From contig JASXTE010000015.1 of the NCBI GenBank assembly GCA_030280995.1, positions 21,348,501-21,412,500 of the forward strand: a stretch of 64,000 bases of DNA, read 5' to 3'. The stretch comes from Hemileia vastatrix. Lineage: Eukaryota; Basidiomycota; Pucciniomycetes; Pucciniales; Zaghouaniaceae. Below the pieces are notes generated by a model. That model did not search any database. It had not been told where the DNA came from and saw only the letters and a program-made list of their open reading frames with translations. Both the position numbers and the translations under genes were made by a program. Numbering within the stretch: the stretch's first letter is position 1; each line of letters opens with the position of its first letter. Positions 25,001-34,659 of this stretch are shown piece by piece.

Positions 25001-26097
25001 ATGGTAAGGTAAACTCTTACAGTCGCCTTGCTGTAAGCAGAATCCGGAGGAGATATGTGGATTTAGCTGAAAACCCCGTCCTTCCAATAAAAATAACAAA
25101 ATGGGAATTCTAAATCACTAAGCTAACCAATCTACTTGGATCTTATTGATAAAAATAATGAAACTCTAAAATAATTAACGCTTATTGAGATTTAAAGAAA
25201 GTGGCTGTTGATAAAGAAATACTGATAACAACAATTAAGGTGTACCAGTGAAAGATCTGAAAAGATTGACTTTTATGTTTTTATAATAATTTGAATTTTT
25301 ATGAGACAGCAATAATCAAGTCCCAGCGATGAAGACCTTTCTAAAGATACCCTGTATGAAGTGTGATTTAAATAGTTGAGTAGTATTTCTAAAATGTTAT
25401 ATTTAAAATATAAAGTTATAAGGGTATTACAATTTATATAATTTGTTGAGTAATAAAAAATGAGACTGTGGTGCTTAATGTTTAAGCTGTATGATGTGTC
25501 CCCCCCCCCTCAATTTCGAGTTTGAGAAGCGCTTAAGTATTCCTAGTCACGTGCCTAAGTTTTCCCCTCCAGAGCTCTTCCAGAGTCAATCCGGAGCCCG
25601 TACGGAGTCGAAACGGAGTCCGTCCGGACTTCCGGACTCAATTAGAACCTTAAAACTATAATAAAAAATCTAGAAAAATTACACATAATAGAGCTACTTC
25701 CCCTTTACATACCAAACTAAATTTCGTAGTCTGCACAGCTCTAATTACCCCGTGAAAATTCATCAAAGTTAAGTAATTTTTGAAAACGTAAATATTTCTA
25801 TAAAACTTTAAAATTCATTTAAAAATATAAGAAAAATAGTAAAAATTCTGAGAAAATTTCCCAAGGTTCTTGAGTGACTTGACTTGATACTTATAAATTT
25901 TTCAGACCGTAAAAATAAGTTTTCTCCGCAAAATAAATTGTATTTGTGTAGGCATTCGCTCGTGACCAATTTCTTCATATTTTAAACTCCAATAAATTAA
26001 ATAAAACCCTTTTATAAAAAATAATAACGCCAATCTTGCACGCCGTAATAACTCCATTTACATATTTAGGTGCCGTACTAAACTTTAGGCTACCACA
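25001..26097 (-). repeat. 3' LTR of element M (1097 bp)
   Basis: Read on the element strand it starts TGTGGTAGCC and ends CTTACCAT, a short imperfect inverted repeat. It aligns end to end with 36779-37917. A C-run at 25501-25509 and a GGAGTC-type minisatellite at about 25590-25636 are the main length differences. Confidence 0.95.
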
Positions 26098-26107
26098 TCC
26101 TCCCTCC
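26098..26107 (-). promoter_or_regulatory. Polypurine tract of element M
   Basis: On the element strand GGAGGGAGGA abuts the TGTGG start of the 3' LTR, the expected place for the plus-strand primer of reverse transcription. Confidence 0.85.
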
Positions 26108-26220
26108 AATCAAGAATGTCCCCATTCTTAAAACTTTGCATAAGTGGTCGAACACAATATTCATCTTTAACCTTCAACCACCATCTTCTTTAATTAACTA
26201 TAAAATTCATCTTCATCAAT

Positions 26221-26914
26221 ATGTCTTCCAAAGAACTTGTCGCTCCATGTGAACTCTGCGCTCGCTACCAGGTACCTTGTTTAATGTCCAACCCTAATCT
26301 TCCTGGCAGAACAGCTTGCGACTTATGTCGTGTGAAAAAAGTAAAATGCAACCGGCCAATAGTTGCTTCTAAAACAAACGTATATTTAGGACCAGCAGCT
26401 CTCCCTGATCCCTCAACTTCTAAAAAGCGATCCAAAATTCCTGTCTTCTTAAAACGAATAAGATCAAAAACAGCTTCAAAAGTTCAATCTTCATCAATGG
26501 ATCCCGGCCTAATTTTGCCTTCACAAGATCCTAATCCTATAACGCCAGTACCCCCAACTAACTTTGCTGAGACTATGTTTCCTGGCTCTAAATGTAAGAC
26601 CCTATTTATCTTACTAAAAAAAAACTTTTAATCAAAATTGACTAAACCTATGACTTAATAACATATTTGAACTTCTAGCTTTCGAAATAACCAACACTGA
26701 TGATGTTGGTAGAGTGAAGACGGACTATATCAATCATTACCCAAATTTTCATCGCTATCTTTTTCTTGACTTTACTAATGAGTTGAAACGAAAAATGCTG
26801 GCCTATTTTCAAGAAACTCCAGCTAATAACCATGAAGACCTCATGAAAAGAAGAATTTTAATGCAAAGCTTTGATAATGATGTTGAACAATTTCAAAGAA
26901 ATTATCTTTTCTAA
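26221..26914 (+). CDS. Antisense zinc-cluster gene carried by element M
   Basis: Runs opposite to gag-pol, starting 124 bp inside the 3' LTR. Exons 26221-26593 and 26679-26914 join through an 85-bp GT-AG intron into 202 codons with no stop. Residues about 10-43 form CX2CX6CX12CX2CX6C; the second half (ACDLCRVKKVKC) closely resembles the basic half of fungal Zn2Cys6 DNA-binding domains, but here it comes second instead of first. A basic stretch follows (KKRSKIPVFLKRIRSK), then a Ser/Pro linker. Exon 2 codes a helical C-terminus (NELKRKMLAYFQE, HEDLMKRRILMQ). Likely a nuclear DNA-binding protein; targets unknown. The adjacent LTR could supply an antisense promoter. A gene with the same cysteine spacing sits at the same place in the chromodomain element (51275-52202). 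Confidence 0.75.
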
Positions 26915-29571
26915 CAGTATAACTTGATAAAATTTTGTTTTTGCTTGGTCTTCTTAAACTTTCAACATAAATGATGTTTTCTTTCTTCTCTGGCTTGATA
27001 TAACATAAAATAAAATAATATAAATCTTGTGATGATTCCACTACTGAGAGCAAGGTTTGAAACCCTTCAGACTCCCATATACCAGTCTTCCTTCTTGTCA
27101 CAGCATTGAGAGAGTGGATCTTCCCATGAGCCGAATACTCCTGATTCCAACCTCATAGGGCCCCCCACTGAGCCGAATTCTATGATTCCAATCTCGCCAT
27201 AAGGTCCTCGAAGCTTCACACCAAAAAAAATGGCCTAACTATGAGGCACTAAAAAAAATCATTCCCTAAAATCCAACTACCATCCTAACTTCTGATTCCT
27301 TCATCACAATTTTCAAACTTTGCTATACAGCAAACCCATAAAATACTTTTGCCAGGCTTCCAATAATAATATTAACTTTAGACCATGTTAAAGCGCCACA
27401 AATTTCACCTAATTAACCATTATGCTTTCCTTAGCATCATCACCACCTAAAATTTTAACCTCCTAAAGCTATCAGCACCCAATTCCAGAAATAATTGAAT
27501 AACCAGTTTAGAGTCTTAGTGTACAGTGATAAATTAAAAGATTGAATTGAGTTATCCAAACAAGATTGACATTCCAGTTTAAAGTCTTGGTGGACCAAAC
27601 ATATAATCGATTGCCAGTTTATGGTCTTGGTGGACCAAAGATCGTTTAAGTGAATAAATATCTTGATATATTCCTAAGTAAGGCCTAGGCTTGACCAAAG
27701 ATTGAATAAATTTGATAATCCAGTTTAATGTCATAGTGGACCAAACATTTGATCGACAAGTAATCCAGTATAAGGCCATAGTGGTCCAATGAATGTTGAA
27801 TTATCCTGAAGATATTAATTTTCCAGTTTAAAGTCATAGTGGACTAAACAATGAATGAACTACCAGTTTAAAGTCATGGTGGACCAAACATTTAATCGAT
27901 AAGAAATCCAGTTTAAGGTCATGGTGGATCCAACAGCTTGATAACAGTCCAGTTTAAGGTCTTGGTGGACCTAACATTTGATAACCCTCCAGTTTAAGGT
28001 CTTGGTGGACCTAACATTTGATTTATATAAAAAAAATCCGTCTCCAAAAATATCCATAAAATATTGAACATCCTTGAAATTCAGTTTAAAGTCTTGAAGG
28101 ACTAACAGCTCCAATATAAAATTTTTAATGACAGTCTTGAAAATTAGCCAGTTTAAAGTCTTGGAGGACTAACGGCTCCAAAATTTGTATAAAACCCTAA
28201 AGAAAGTCTTGAACAGTAGCCAGTTTAAAGTCTTGGAGGACTAACAGATGCAAAATATGTATAAAAAACCTTAAAGAACGTCTTGAACAGTAGCCAGTTT
28301 AAAGTCTTGGAGGACTAACAGATGTCAAGATAAAGAAAATTATCCTTAATGAAAGTCTTGGAGGACTAACAGATATCTTGAAGTAAAATCCCATAGGTAT
28401 TGAGTTCCCCTAGACCCTGTTTCCTGTCTAAACTAAATGAATAAAACTAAAAAAAATAGAATGAAGACTGAAAAATAAAACTAAGAAATATAATAATATT
28501 TTTGATTTAATTAATTAATTATTTTTTTTTATATTTTTTTTTTATTATTTTATTTTTATTTAATTTTATTTTTATTTTTTTATTTTTTTATTATTTTTTA
28601 TTATTTTTATTTAATTTTAATTTTAATTTTGTTTTTAATTTAAAATAAAAGATTTTAGAAAAGATAGTTTTTGAAATAAAATTTAAAATTTAATTTTAAA
28701 GAAAGATAAATGAATGTGAAAAGAAAGATAAAAAAAAAAGTAATAATAATAAAAAATTTAAAAAGTAAAATTTTAAAAGATGCCCCCCGGCCATTTGATG
28801 AGCCGTACCCTCGACATCATACCCACATCCAAGTGCAACTTGATGTGGTTACACAATTCAAGAAATTGAAAAGAAAATAAAATAAATGAAAGTTTTTAGA
28901 AGATAATTTTTATAATGATGATCACTGGGTGGGCTCCCTCCAATTTATAAAAATGATTAGAGACCACCAGTGAGCATCACCTTTACAATAATTCATAATA
29001 TATATTAAAGAAAAGAAATCACAATCTAACATATAAAAAATCAAAAACAAAATAAAATAAAAAGAATCTTGAATCCGGCGTTGAGAGCGGTGTCTCTTGA
29101 TTCGTTCCAGTTTATAGTCTTAGTGGACTTCCTAAAATTAAAAGACAAAGCCAGGATTCAACTAGAAACAGGGAAAATTTTGGAAACAAACATTATGGGG
29201 TAATTGTGTATAGAGCAGCCAGCCCATCAATTACCCCCACACTTGCCAATATTAAATTAAGAAGGTTCCCCTGTGAACACTTCTTCCAATAAATTTTAAA
29301 AATTTTCCAACACTATCTTCACCCATATTTTAAGAATTTTAAGTTTTCGAAAATTTCAAAGAAGGTCTTCTTGAATTTCGTTAAGTTTCATCATAGTTTC
29401 TTCGCCCATATACAGTGTAACGATAGTAAAGTATTTTTGATAAAAAAGAAGATAGTTTATCCTCGTTGCGGAGGTATTCATAAAATTTTGTTGATATCAT
29501 AGTTTATCCTCATTGCGGAGGTATAAAGTTAATAAAAGTCATTCAAACTGTAGTTTATCCTCATTTCGGAG
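26915..29571 (-). other. Spacer between integrase and antisense gene in element M
   Basis: Non-coding by inspection. It holds the hairpin repeats listed separately, a diverged direct repeat near 27127-27200 (GAGCCGAAT followed by TGATTCCAA), an A/T block at 28500-28640 made of TTTTA-like units, a purine-rich stretch at 28640-28760, and a candidate long hairpin at about 28921-28978 (CACTGGGTGG with CCACCAGTG). Confidence 0.7.
27502..28372 (-). repeat. Array of GTC-GAC hairpin repeats in element M
   Basis: About 14 copies of a motif reading CCAGTTTAAAGTCTTGGTGGAC on the + strand in two parts: CCAGTTTAAA, then GTC, a six-base loop and GAC. Copies begin near 27502, 27573, 27613, 27720, 27764, 27822, 27862, 27908, 27949, 27989, 28081, 28148, 28220 and 28294, with a partial near 28350 and an isolated one at 29107. 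Loops vary (TTGGTG, ATAGTG, ATGGTG, TTGGAG) while the GTC/GAC stem is mostly kept. The same frame with a CCTC/GAGG stem appears at 29454-29574, 31205-31290 and 33264-33740. Confidence 0.9.
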
Positions 29572-29574
29572 TTA
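29454..29574 (-). repeat. Three CCTC-GAGG hairpin repeats at the pol 3' end
   Basis: Copies at 29454-29475, 29503-29524 and 29553-29574 read AGTTTATCCTC, a short loop, then GGAG on the + strand. The last has lost part of the stem and overlaps the pol stop codon region. Confidence 0.85.
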
Positions 29575-32500
29575 GACTTCGGCACTCCTGGTGCCTCTAG
29601 GATAGAACCGTTTCACTTGATCGGCTGCTACCCTCTTCTTTAATACTACTCCATCCAACTCTTCTAGCACATATGAACCGCCGGAAACTTGCTCTTTGAT
29701 TTTATACGGTCCATTCCACCTATCTGCAAACATCTTTCCCCATTGACTCTCTAGACTTCTATTATACACCAAGACCATATCACCTGGGTTCAAAGGTTTC
29801 CTTAATCGATGTGCCAACCACTCATCCCAATATCTAACTGATTGATTTCGGATCTTCATCATCCGTGAATATGCCTTTTCTAAATATTCTTCTTTCTTTT
29901 CTAGCTGCATAATTCTTGCACACAATAATTCTTCAGTAGTTTTGACCGTGTCCCAGTCAACTCCAAGATATGATTCAGCTTCTAAATCAACCGGTAAAAC
30001 TGCTTTCTTTCCAAAAACAAGTTCATATGGTGAGAATCCGGTTGTCCTTTTGGCAGTGATTCGATCAGCAAATAAAACTAAAGGTAAATAGTGCCTCCAC
30101 TTTTTGGCACTTGTCCCACACATTTTAACTAAAGCATCCTTAATAACTTAATGCCCTCTTTCCACCATGCCTTCAGCTTCAAGATAATATGGGGTTGCTA
30201 CCCTAACCTTTGATCCAACTTTCAATACGGCCTCTTTAAACTCTGTCCCAAATTCAGGACCTCCATCTACCGTTACCAACTTCATCACCCCATACCTATA
30301 TACCCAATTATTCAAAAAAAATTCTGCCACATTTTTGGCAGTTAAATTAATAAGAGGCGCTGCCTCTACCCAACCAGATAAATCATCTCTGGCCACAATT
30401 AAATATTTATACCCTCCCTCTTTTATATGAACGGCATCTAAACTAACTCTTCCAAAGAGCGTATATTCACCGGTCGCGCGTCCAGGTTCTTTTGGCCTTA
30501 AATAACTTCGTCTTTGACATTCTTCGCATGACTGAACCCACTGTTTAACAGCCATCTTCATGCCAGGCCACCAAAATCGATCAGAAATTCTTCTAAACAT
30601 TTCTCCAACGCCTCTATTCCCGAGATCTTCATGCAGTGATTTCAAAACTAATTCTTGCCCCTTCTCTTGAGTTATAACTACTTGAGGATTTGGATACCTT
30701 CTCCTCATTAAACGTCGACCAGATAGGTAAAACGTAGATGACTTCCTCTTGATAGCCACCCATTCATCGTCTTCACAATCTTCTGGCCTCTCTAAAGTCA
30801 ACAAATATTTGACTAACAAAAAATAAAAACCAGTCTGACCCCAGACTTCATCTTGAAAATCGATTAATATAACATCAATAGGGACTTCTCTATCACCAAT
30901 ATCACCTGCACATGAATGAGCCAATAATCGTTGACCCCTAAATAAATCTTTAATCGAGCTATGTTGTCGTTTTTCTTCTGAACCTTTGGATCCTTTGTAA
31001 ACCGTACTTGAAAATACCTCTTTCTCTTTATCCACCTTTTTATTTAAATTCTCTAATTCTCCAACATATACACCATTCCTTAATTTACTACTATCCCACA
31101 CTACCAATCCATCTTCCTCTACATACACCACATCTTCTTCTACCTCCTCTCTGCCGAATTTATCTACACCTTTTCCAACACCTTTATTAACATAAAAACT
31201 ATTTTTCAGTTTATCCTCTTGGTGGAGGTCATCATCATAATAATCTAAACACAATAGTCCTGCCAGTTTAACCTCATGGGGGAGGTATGGAAAGTCTTCA
31301 GCTCCTTTAGTGCTGGCTTTGATAATAGGTATATCTTCATCGAACTCTTCTGAGTCTGAATCTTCTTCAGTGGGTGGTCTCCTTGATAAACCATCTGGCA
31401 TAGTAAAAGTTTTGCCAGGCTTATGAACTAAATTAAACGAAAAATGTTGAATAAAAGCTACCCATCTCGTCATGGGTGCATTCGGTAAACTTGGGGAATT
31501 AATCATCTGGATTAACGATTTCGCATCCACTTGCAACTCAAAATGTTGCCCCCACAAAATATGCTGAAGTTTCTTCAGTATTTTCGCCACACCACATAAT
31601 TCCAATTTTGGTTGAGAATATCTTGATTTGACCTCAGTAAATACTACAGATTCATACCTAACTGGCCTGATGTAACCAGCTTTATCCATCTGAGACAAAA
31701 CCGCCCCAGCTGCAACCTGACTTGAATCAACTGATAAATAAATTCTGCCAGCATCTTTTCCATAATCCAACTTGTGCAGGACTAAATCCTTCCCTACAAC
31801 CTCCTTCAACTTCACAAACGCCTTCTCACACTCTTCATCCCACTCCCAGTCTGCATCCTTTCTTGTTAACCGTCTCAATGGAGCTGCCAATGAAGAAAAG
31901 TCCTTAATAAACATTCTAACATATACACAAACACCTAAAAACCCTCTAACTTCGGTCGTATTCTTGGGTCTTGGCCAGGACTGAATTTTGTTAACTTTCT
32001 TCTTGGACATAATCCTACCCTCTCTACATACCACATGGCCTAATATTTCTAAGGCTGGCACACAACAGGAAAATTTTGAACCTGAAATAGTTAAACTAGC
32101 CTCTTCAATTCGAAACAAGATTCTTTCTAAAGTAATTGCAAACTCCCAAATGAATTTGCGTATCCCGGGATTCTCTTCCAACACCTGGTTATCATAGTCG
32201 GTTGTTGGTCCCTTAATTCCTCCATCATCTATAAAGATTCCAGCATATTGTGGAATTTCATCTTGAAGGATCCAAGCCATCTGAGCTTGATAAACTGCAA
32301 CCGAATTTGTTGCTCCTTGAGGTAATCTTGTTAACTGTAAACGTCCAAGTGGCGTATCAAATGTAGTGAGAGGTCTTGAGTCCGGATGTAACTCTCTCTC
32401 ATCATATCCACCCATAATATCTCCCAAACCATAACACACTCTCCCTGCAAACGCTTCAACAAACTCCTCAGCACTAGGCGGTATTCCAGCATCCTTTATT

Positions 32501-33039
32501 GTAACCCTATTTAATTCCCTAAGATCATGAACAACTCTAAGCTTGCCATTTGGTTTCTTGATACAAAATACCGGACTAGAATAACTTGACATTGATTGCT
32601 CATACAGTCCAGTGCGTATCCGTTCTCTGACAACTTCGATATAAGCTTCTTTAAATGCAGCCGGAATAGGAATCGGTTTCTGCTGCCATGGTTCATGACA
32701 TACCACAGGAATCTTGTAAGGCTCCCCATAGGAATGCTTCAACACACCCCTCTCCTCTTCTACAAAAGCAATGGCCTTCTCTCGCTTGACCATCACATCC
32801 AACAACAACTTCTTCTCTTCACCAGACAACCAACCATCAGGTTTAAAATTAACAACACCCAGTCTCTCAAAAGTGATTCTTGACGTCTCAGAAAATTCAG
32901 GCGGATTCTTTACCAAGGGACTTTCATAAGGATCTCTTGATAACCTTGGTCTTCTCAAAGGTGGATTTAATTCAGCAGGTAGCGGTTCATTAATAGGTCG
33001 AACTTTATTTGCTACTTTCTTATATTTGGCTGCGTCCAC
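29572..33039 (-). pseudogene. Element M reverse transcriptase, RNase H and integrase (one in-frame stop)
   Basis: Main body of pol, 963 codons (30148-33039), then an in-frame TAA at 30148-30150, then 183 further codons in the same frame. The frame is open upstream to about 33065, where it overlaps the preceding ORF. Domains: RT about residues 100-290 (HDLRELNRVTI, GLGDIMGGYDE, LPQGATNS, catalytic FIDDGG); RNase H about 440-560 (LSVDSSQVAAGAVL, KLELCGV, DAKSLIQMI, MPDGLSR); integrase zinc region (LHEDLGNRGVG, CEECQRR) with Asn where the second His is expected; integrase core (SLDAVHIKEGG, VTVDGGPEF, EAEGMVERGH). The decayed relative at 61735-61770 has a glutamine codon at the stop position, so the stop is a CAA-to-TAA change. 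The tail has a typical KPLNPGDMVLVYNR block. Confidence 0.9.
31205..31290 (-). repeat. Two hairpin repeats inside the pol frame
   Basis: Near 31207 and 31263 the + strand reads CAGTTTATCCTCTTGGTGGAGG and a CCTC-ATGGGG-GAGG variant; translated on the element strand they give DLHQEDKL and LPHEVKL in the linker between RNase H and integrase. Same motif family as 33264-33740. Confidence 0.8.
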
Positions 33040-33041
33040 AT

Positions 33042-34034
33042 CTAAATTAACTTGAGGTAAAACATTTTCTTTTGTATCGCCATTAAACTTTCATCAAATG
33101 AATCTTCTTCATCGCCAGAATCAGAATAAGAAAAATTAGAAAAATATTTTATTTCATTTTTAAATTTTACCCTTTTCTCCTTTCCCTCATCTAATTTATA
33201 AACAGATTTTCCAACACCTTTTCTTCCCTTATCCAACATTAAATCACCTGTAAAGAAAGTCGGCAGTTTAACCTCTTGCTGGAGGACCGGAATTGAATTT
33301 TCACAAAAATTGTTTTTTTGAGTTTTAATTATACTGAGATTTTTTATTGGATTTTGATAAGATTTTCGCAGTTTACCCTCTTGCTGGAGGTCCAAAATAG
33401 AAGGAGATAATTGCAGTTTAACCTCTTGCTGGAGGTCCGCAATAGAATTTTCACAAAAATTATTTTTTTGTGTTTTAATTATACTGAGATTTTTTATTGG
33501 GTTTTGATGAGATAATTGCAGTTTACCCTCTTGCTGGAGGCCCAAAATAGAAGGAGATAATTGCAGTTTAACCTCTTGCTGGAGGTCCGGAATAACATTT
33601 TCACATAAATTATTTTTTTGTCTTTTAATTATACTAAGATTTTTAATCGGGTTTTGATAAGATTTTTGCAGTTTACCCTCTTGCTGGAGGCCCAAAATAG
33701 AAGGAGATAATTGCAGTTTAACCTCTTGCTGGAGGTCCAAAAACATACCCTTCCAATTTTTATCCAACCTAATTTGGCCCATTTTGCCTTTTTCACCGTT
33801 TTTAAATTTAATAGAAAAACCGGGTAAATCCAATAAACATATAGAAAAGTCCAAAACGTATTTGCACTCTAAAGTAATATTAACAGAAAATAATTGAGAA
33901 TCCACTTGAATTATCTCCAAGTGAGCTGACCTATTGCAATCCGGGATCTCATCCTGAGGAGAGATTACAACATTAGAGTGATCAGCCCCTGCTACCCCAA
34001 AAAATGAGGGCATCCATCCTTTTCCAACAAACAT
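33042..34034 (-). CDS. Element M ORF between protease and RT with three 50-residue repeats
   Basis: 330 codons, not matched to any known domain. The N-terminal third is a compact region (HLEIIQVDSQLFSVNITLE, FSICLLDLPGFSIKF). From about residue 98 come three 150-bp tandem units, each coding LQQEVKLQLSPS and LQQEGKL plus an NPIKNLSIIK segment; each unit carries two copies of the hairpin motif at alternating 45- and 105-bp spacing. The C-terminus is acidic (SDSGDEEDSFDES). The ORF overlaps the protease end (33992-34034) in the -1 frame and the RT start at its own end in a further -1 frame, so it would be made as part of a frameshifted polyprotein, not from its own start. Confidence 0.75.
   Translation of the reverse strand: MFVGKGWMPSFFGVAGADHSNVVISPQDEIPDCNRSAHLEIIQVDSQLFSVNITLECKYVLDFSICLLDLPGFSIKFKNGEKGKMGQIRLDKNWKGMFLDLQQEVKLQLSPSILGLQQEGKLQKSYQNPIKNLSIIKRQKNNLCENVIPDLQQEVKLQLSPSILGLQQEGKLQLSHQNPIKNLSIIKTQKNNFCENSIADLQQEVKLQLSPSILDLQQEGKLRKSYQNPIKNLSIIKTQKNNFCENSIPVLQQEVKLPTFFTGDLMLDKGRKGVGKSVYKLDEGKEKRVKFKNEIKYFSNFSYSDSGDEEDSFDESLMAIQKKMFYLKLI
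33264..33740 (-). repeat. Seven CCTC-GAGG hairpin repeats within coding sequence
   Basis: Copies start at 33264, 33369, 33414, 33519, 33564, 33669 and 33714, in an exact +105/+45 rhythm. Each reads CAGTTTAACCTC or CAGTTTACCCTC, the loop TTGCTG, then GAGG on the + strand; the stem can extend to ACCTC/GAGGT. Confidence 0.95.
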
Positions 34035-34615
34035 AATTCACAAGAAGCCGTCCGTTTTACATGCCGCTTCTTGATGCAAACACAACACTGGCACAGAGTA
34101 GTAATCCCTGGCCGTGTTTCCCAACCTTCATCTCCAGGAGGCGCTAACCACATATGTAACCTCCGCATATCTTCACCAGTGATCTCCAAACTAATCCCCA
34201 TGCCAGCTTGATACCCTATCCTGGCCACAAAATCCATCAAAAAAGGACCCCCAAGAACAGTTTTGACTGCTCCTCTGGCCACATAAAAGTGAACCTTACC
34301 AACAGATTCACCAATGCCTAACCTGACATGCTCAGCTGTACCCATCAGCTCTGTTGCATGCCCTCCAATACCTCTGAGGTTTCCCCCAGTCCCACTTTTA
34401 ATTGGCAAGCCTATACTCGTCGCTTGCTCCAATGAAATTAAATTAATTTGAGACCCTGAATCAACCAAGGCCTTAACTTCTTTACCATTAAGAGTTACCA
34501 CCAGGTAACCCAGGGGAGCGGAAAAATGCGTATCTACATCTTCACCAAACTTTTCAGCATTTTCACAAATATATTCCACCTCTCCAGTGGAAACACGACG
34601 CCTCTTCAAATGCAT
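33992..34615 (-). CDS. Element M aspartic protease
   Basis: Retroviral-type aspartic protease that would process the polyprotein: active site LVDSGSQINLIS, flap region GIGGHATELMG, and KTVLGGPFLMDF at the end of the fold. A cysteine-rich tail follows (CQCCVCIKK, CELCLLEKDGC). The frame is open upstream to about 34690, overlapping the end of gag in the -1 frame. The 3' end contains the heptamer T TTT TTG just before the TAG stop, a classical -1 slippery sequence leading into the next ORF. Confidence 0.85.
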   Translation of the reverse strand: MHLKRRRVSTGEVEYICENAEKFGEDVDTHFSAPLGYLVVTLNGKEVKALVDSGSQINLISLEQATSIGLPIKSGTGGNLRGIGGHATELMGTAEHVRLGIGESVGKVHFYVARGAVKTVLGGPFLMDFVARIGYQAGMGISLEITGEDMRRLHMWLAPPGDEGWETRPGITTLCQCCVCIKKRHVKRTASCELCLLEKDGCPHFLG

Positions 34616-34659
34616 CTTTTGCTTTTCAGCAAGCGCCGGACTAATCGTAAATAACTCCC

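Noticed and set aside
25001..26097. Solo LTR
   Set aside because: A matching LTR at 36779-37917 in the same orientation, internal genes between, and identical ACGTT flanks show a full element.
27502..28372. CRISPR-like or satellite array
   Set aside because: Spacing is irregular, the motif also occurs inside coding sequence of the same element, and intervening sequence is related between units.
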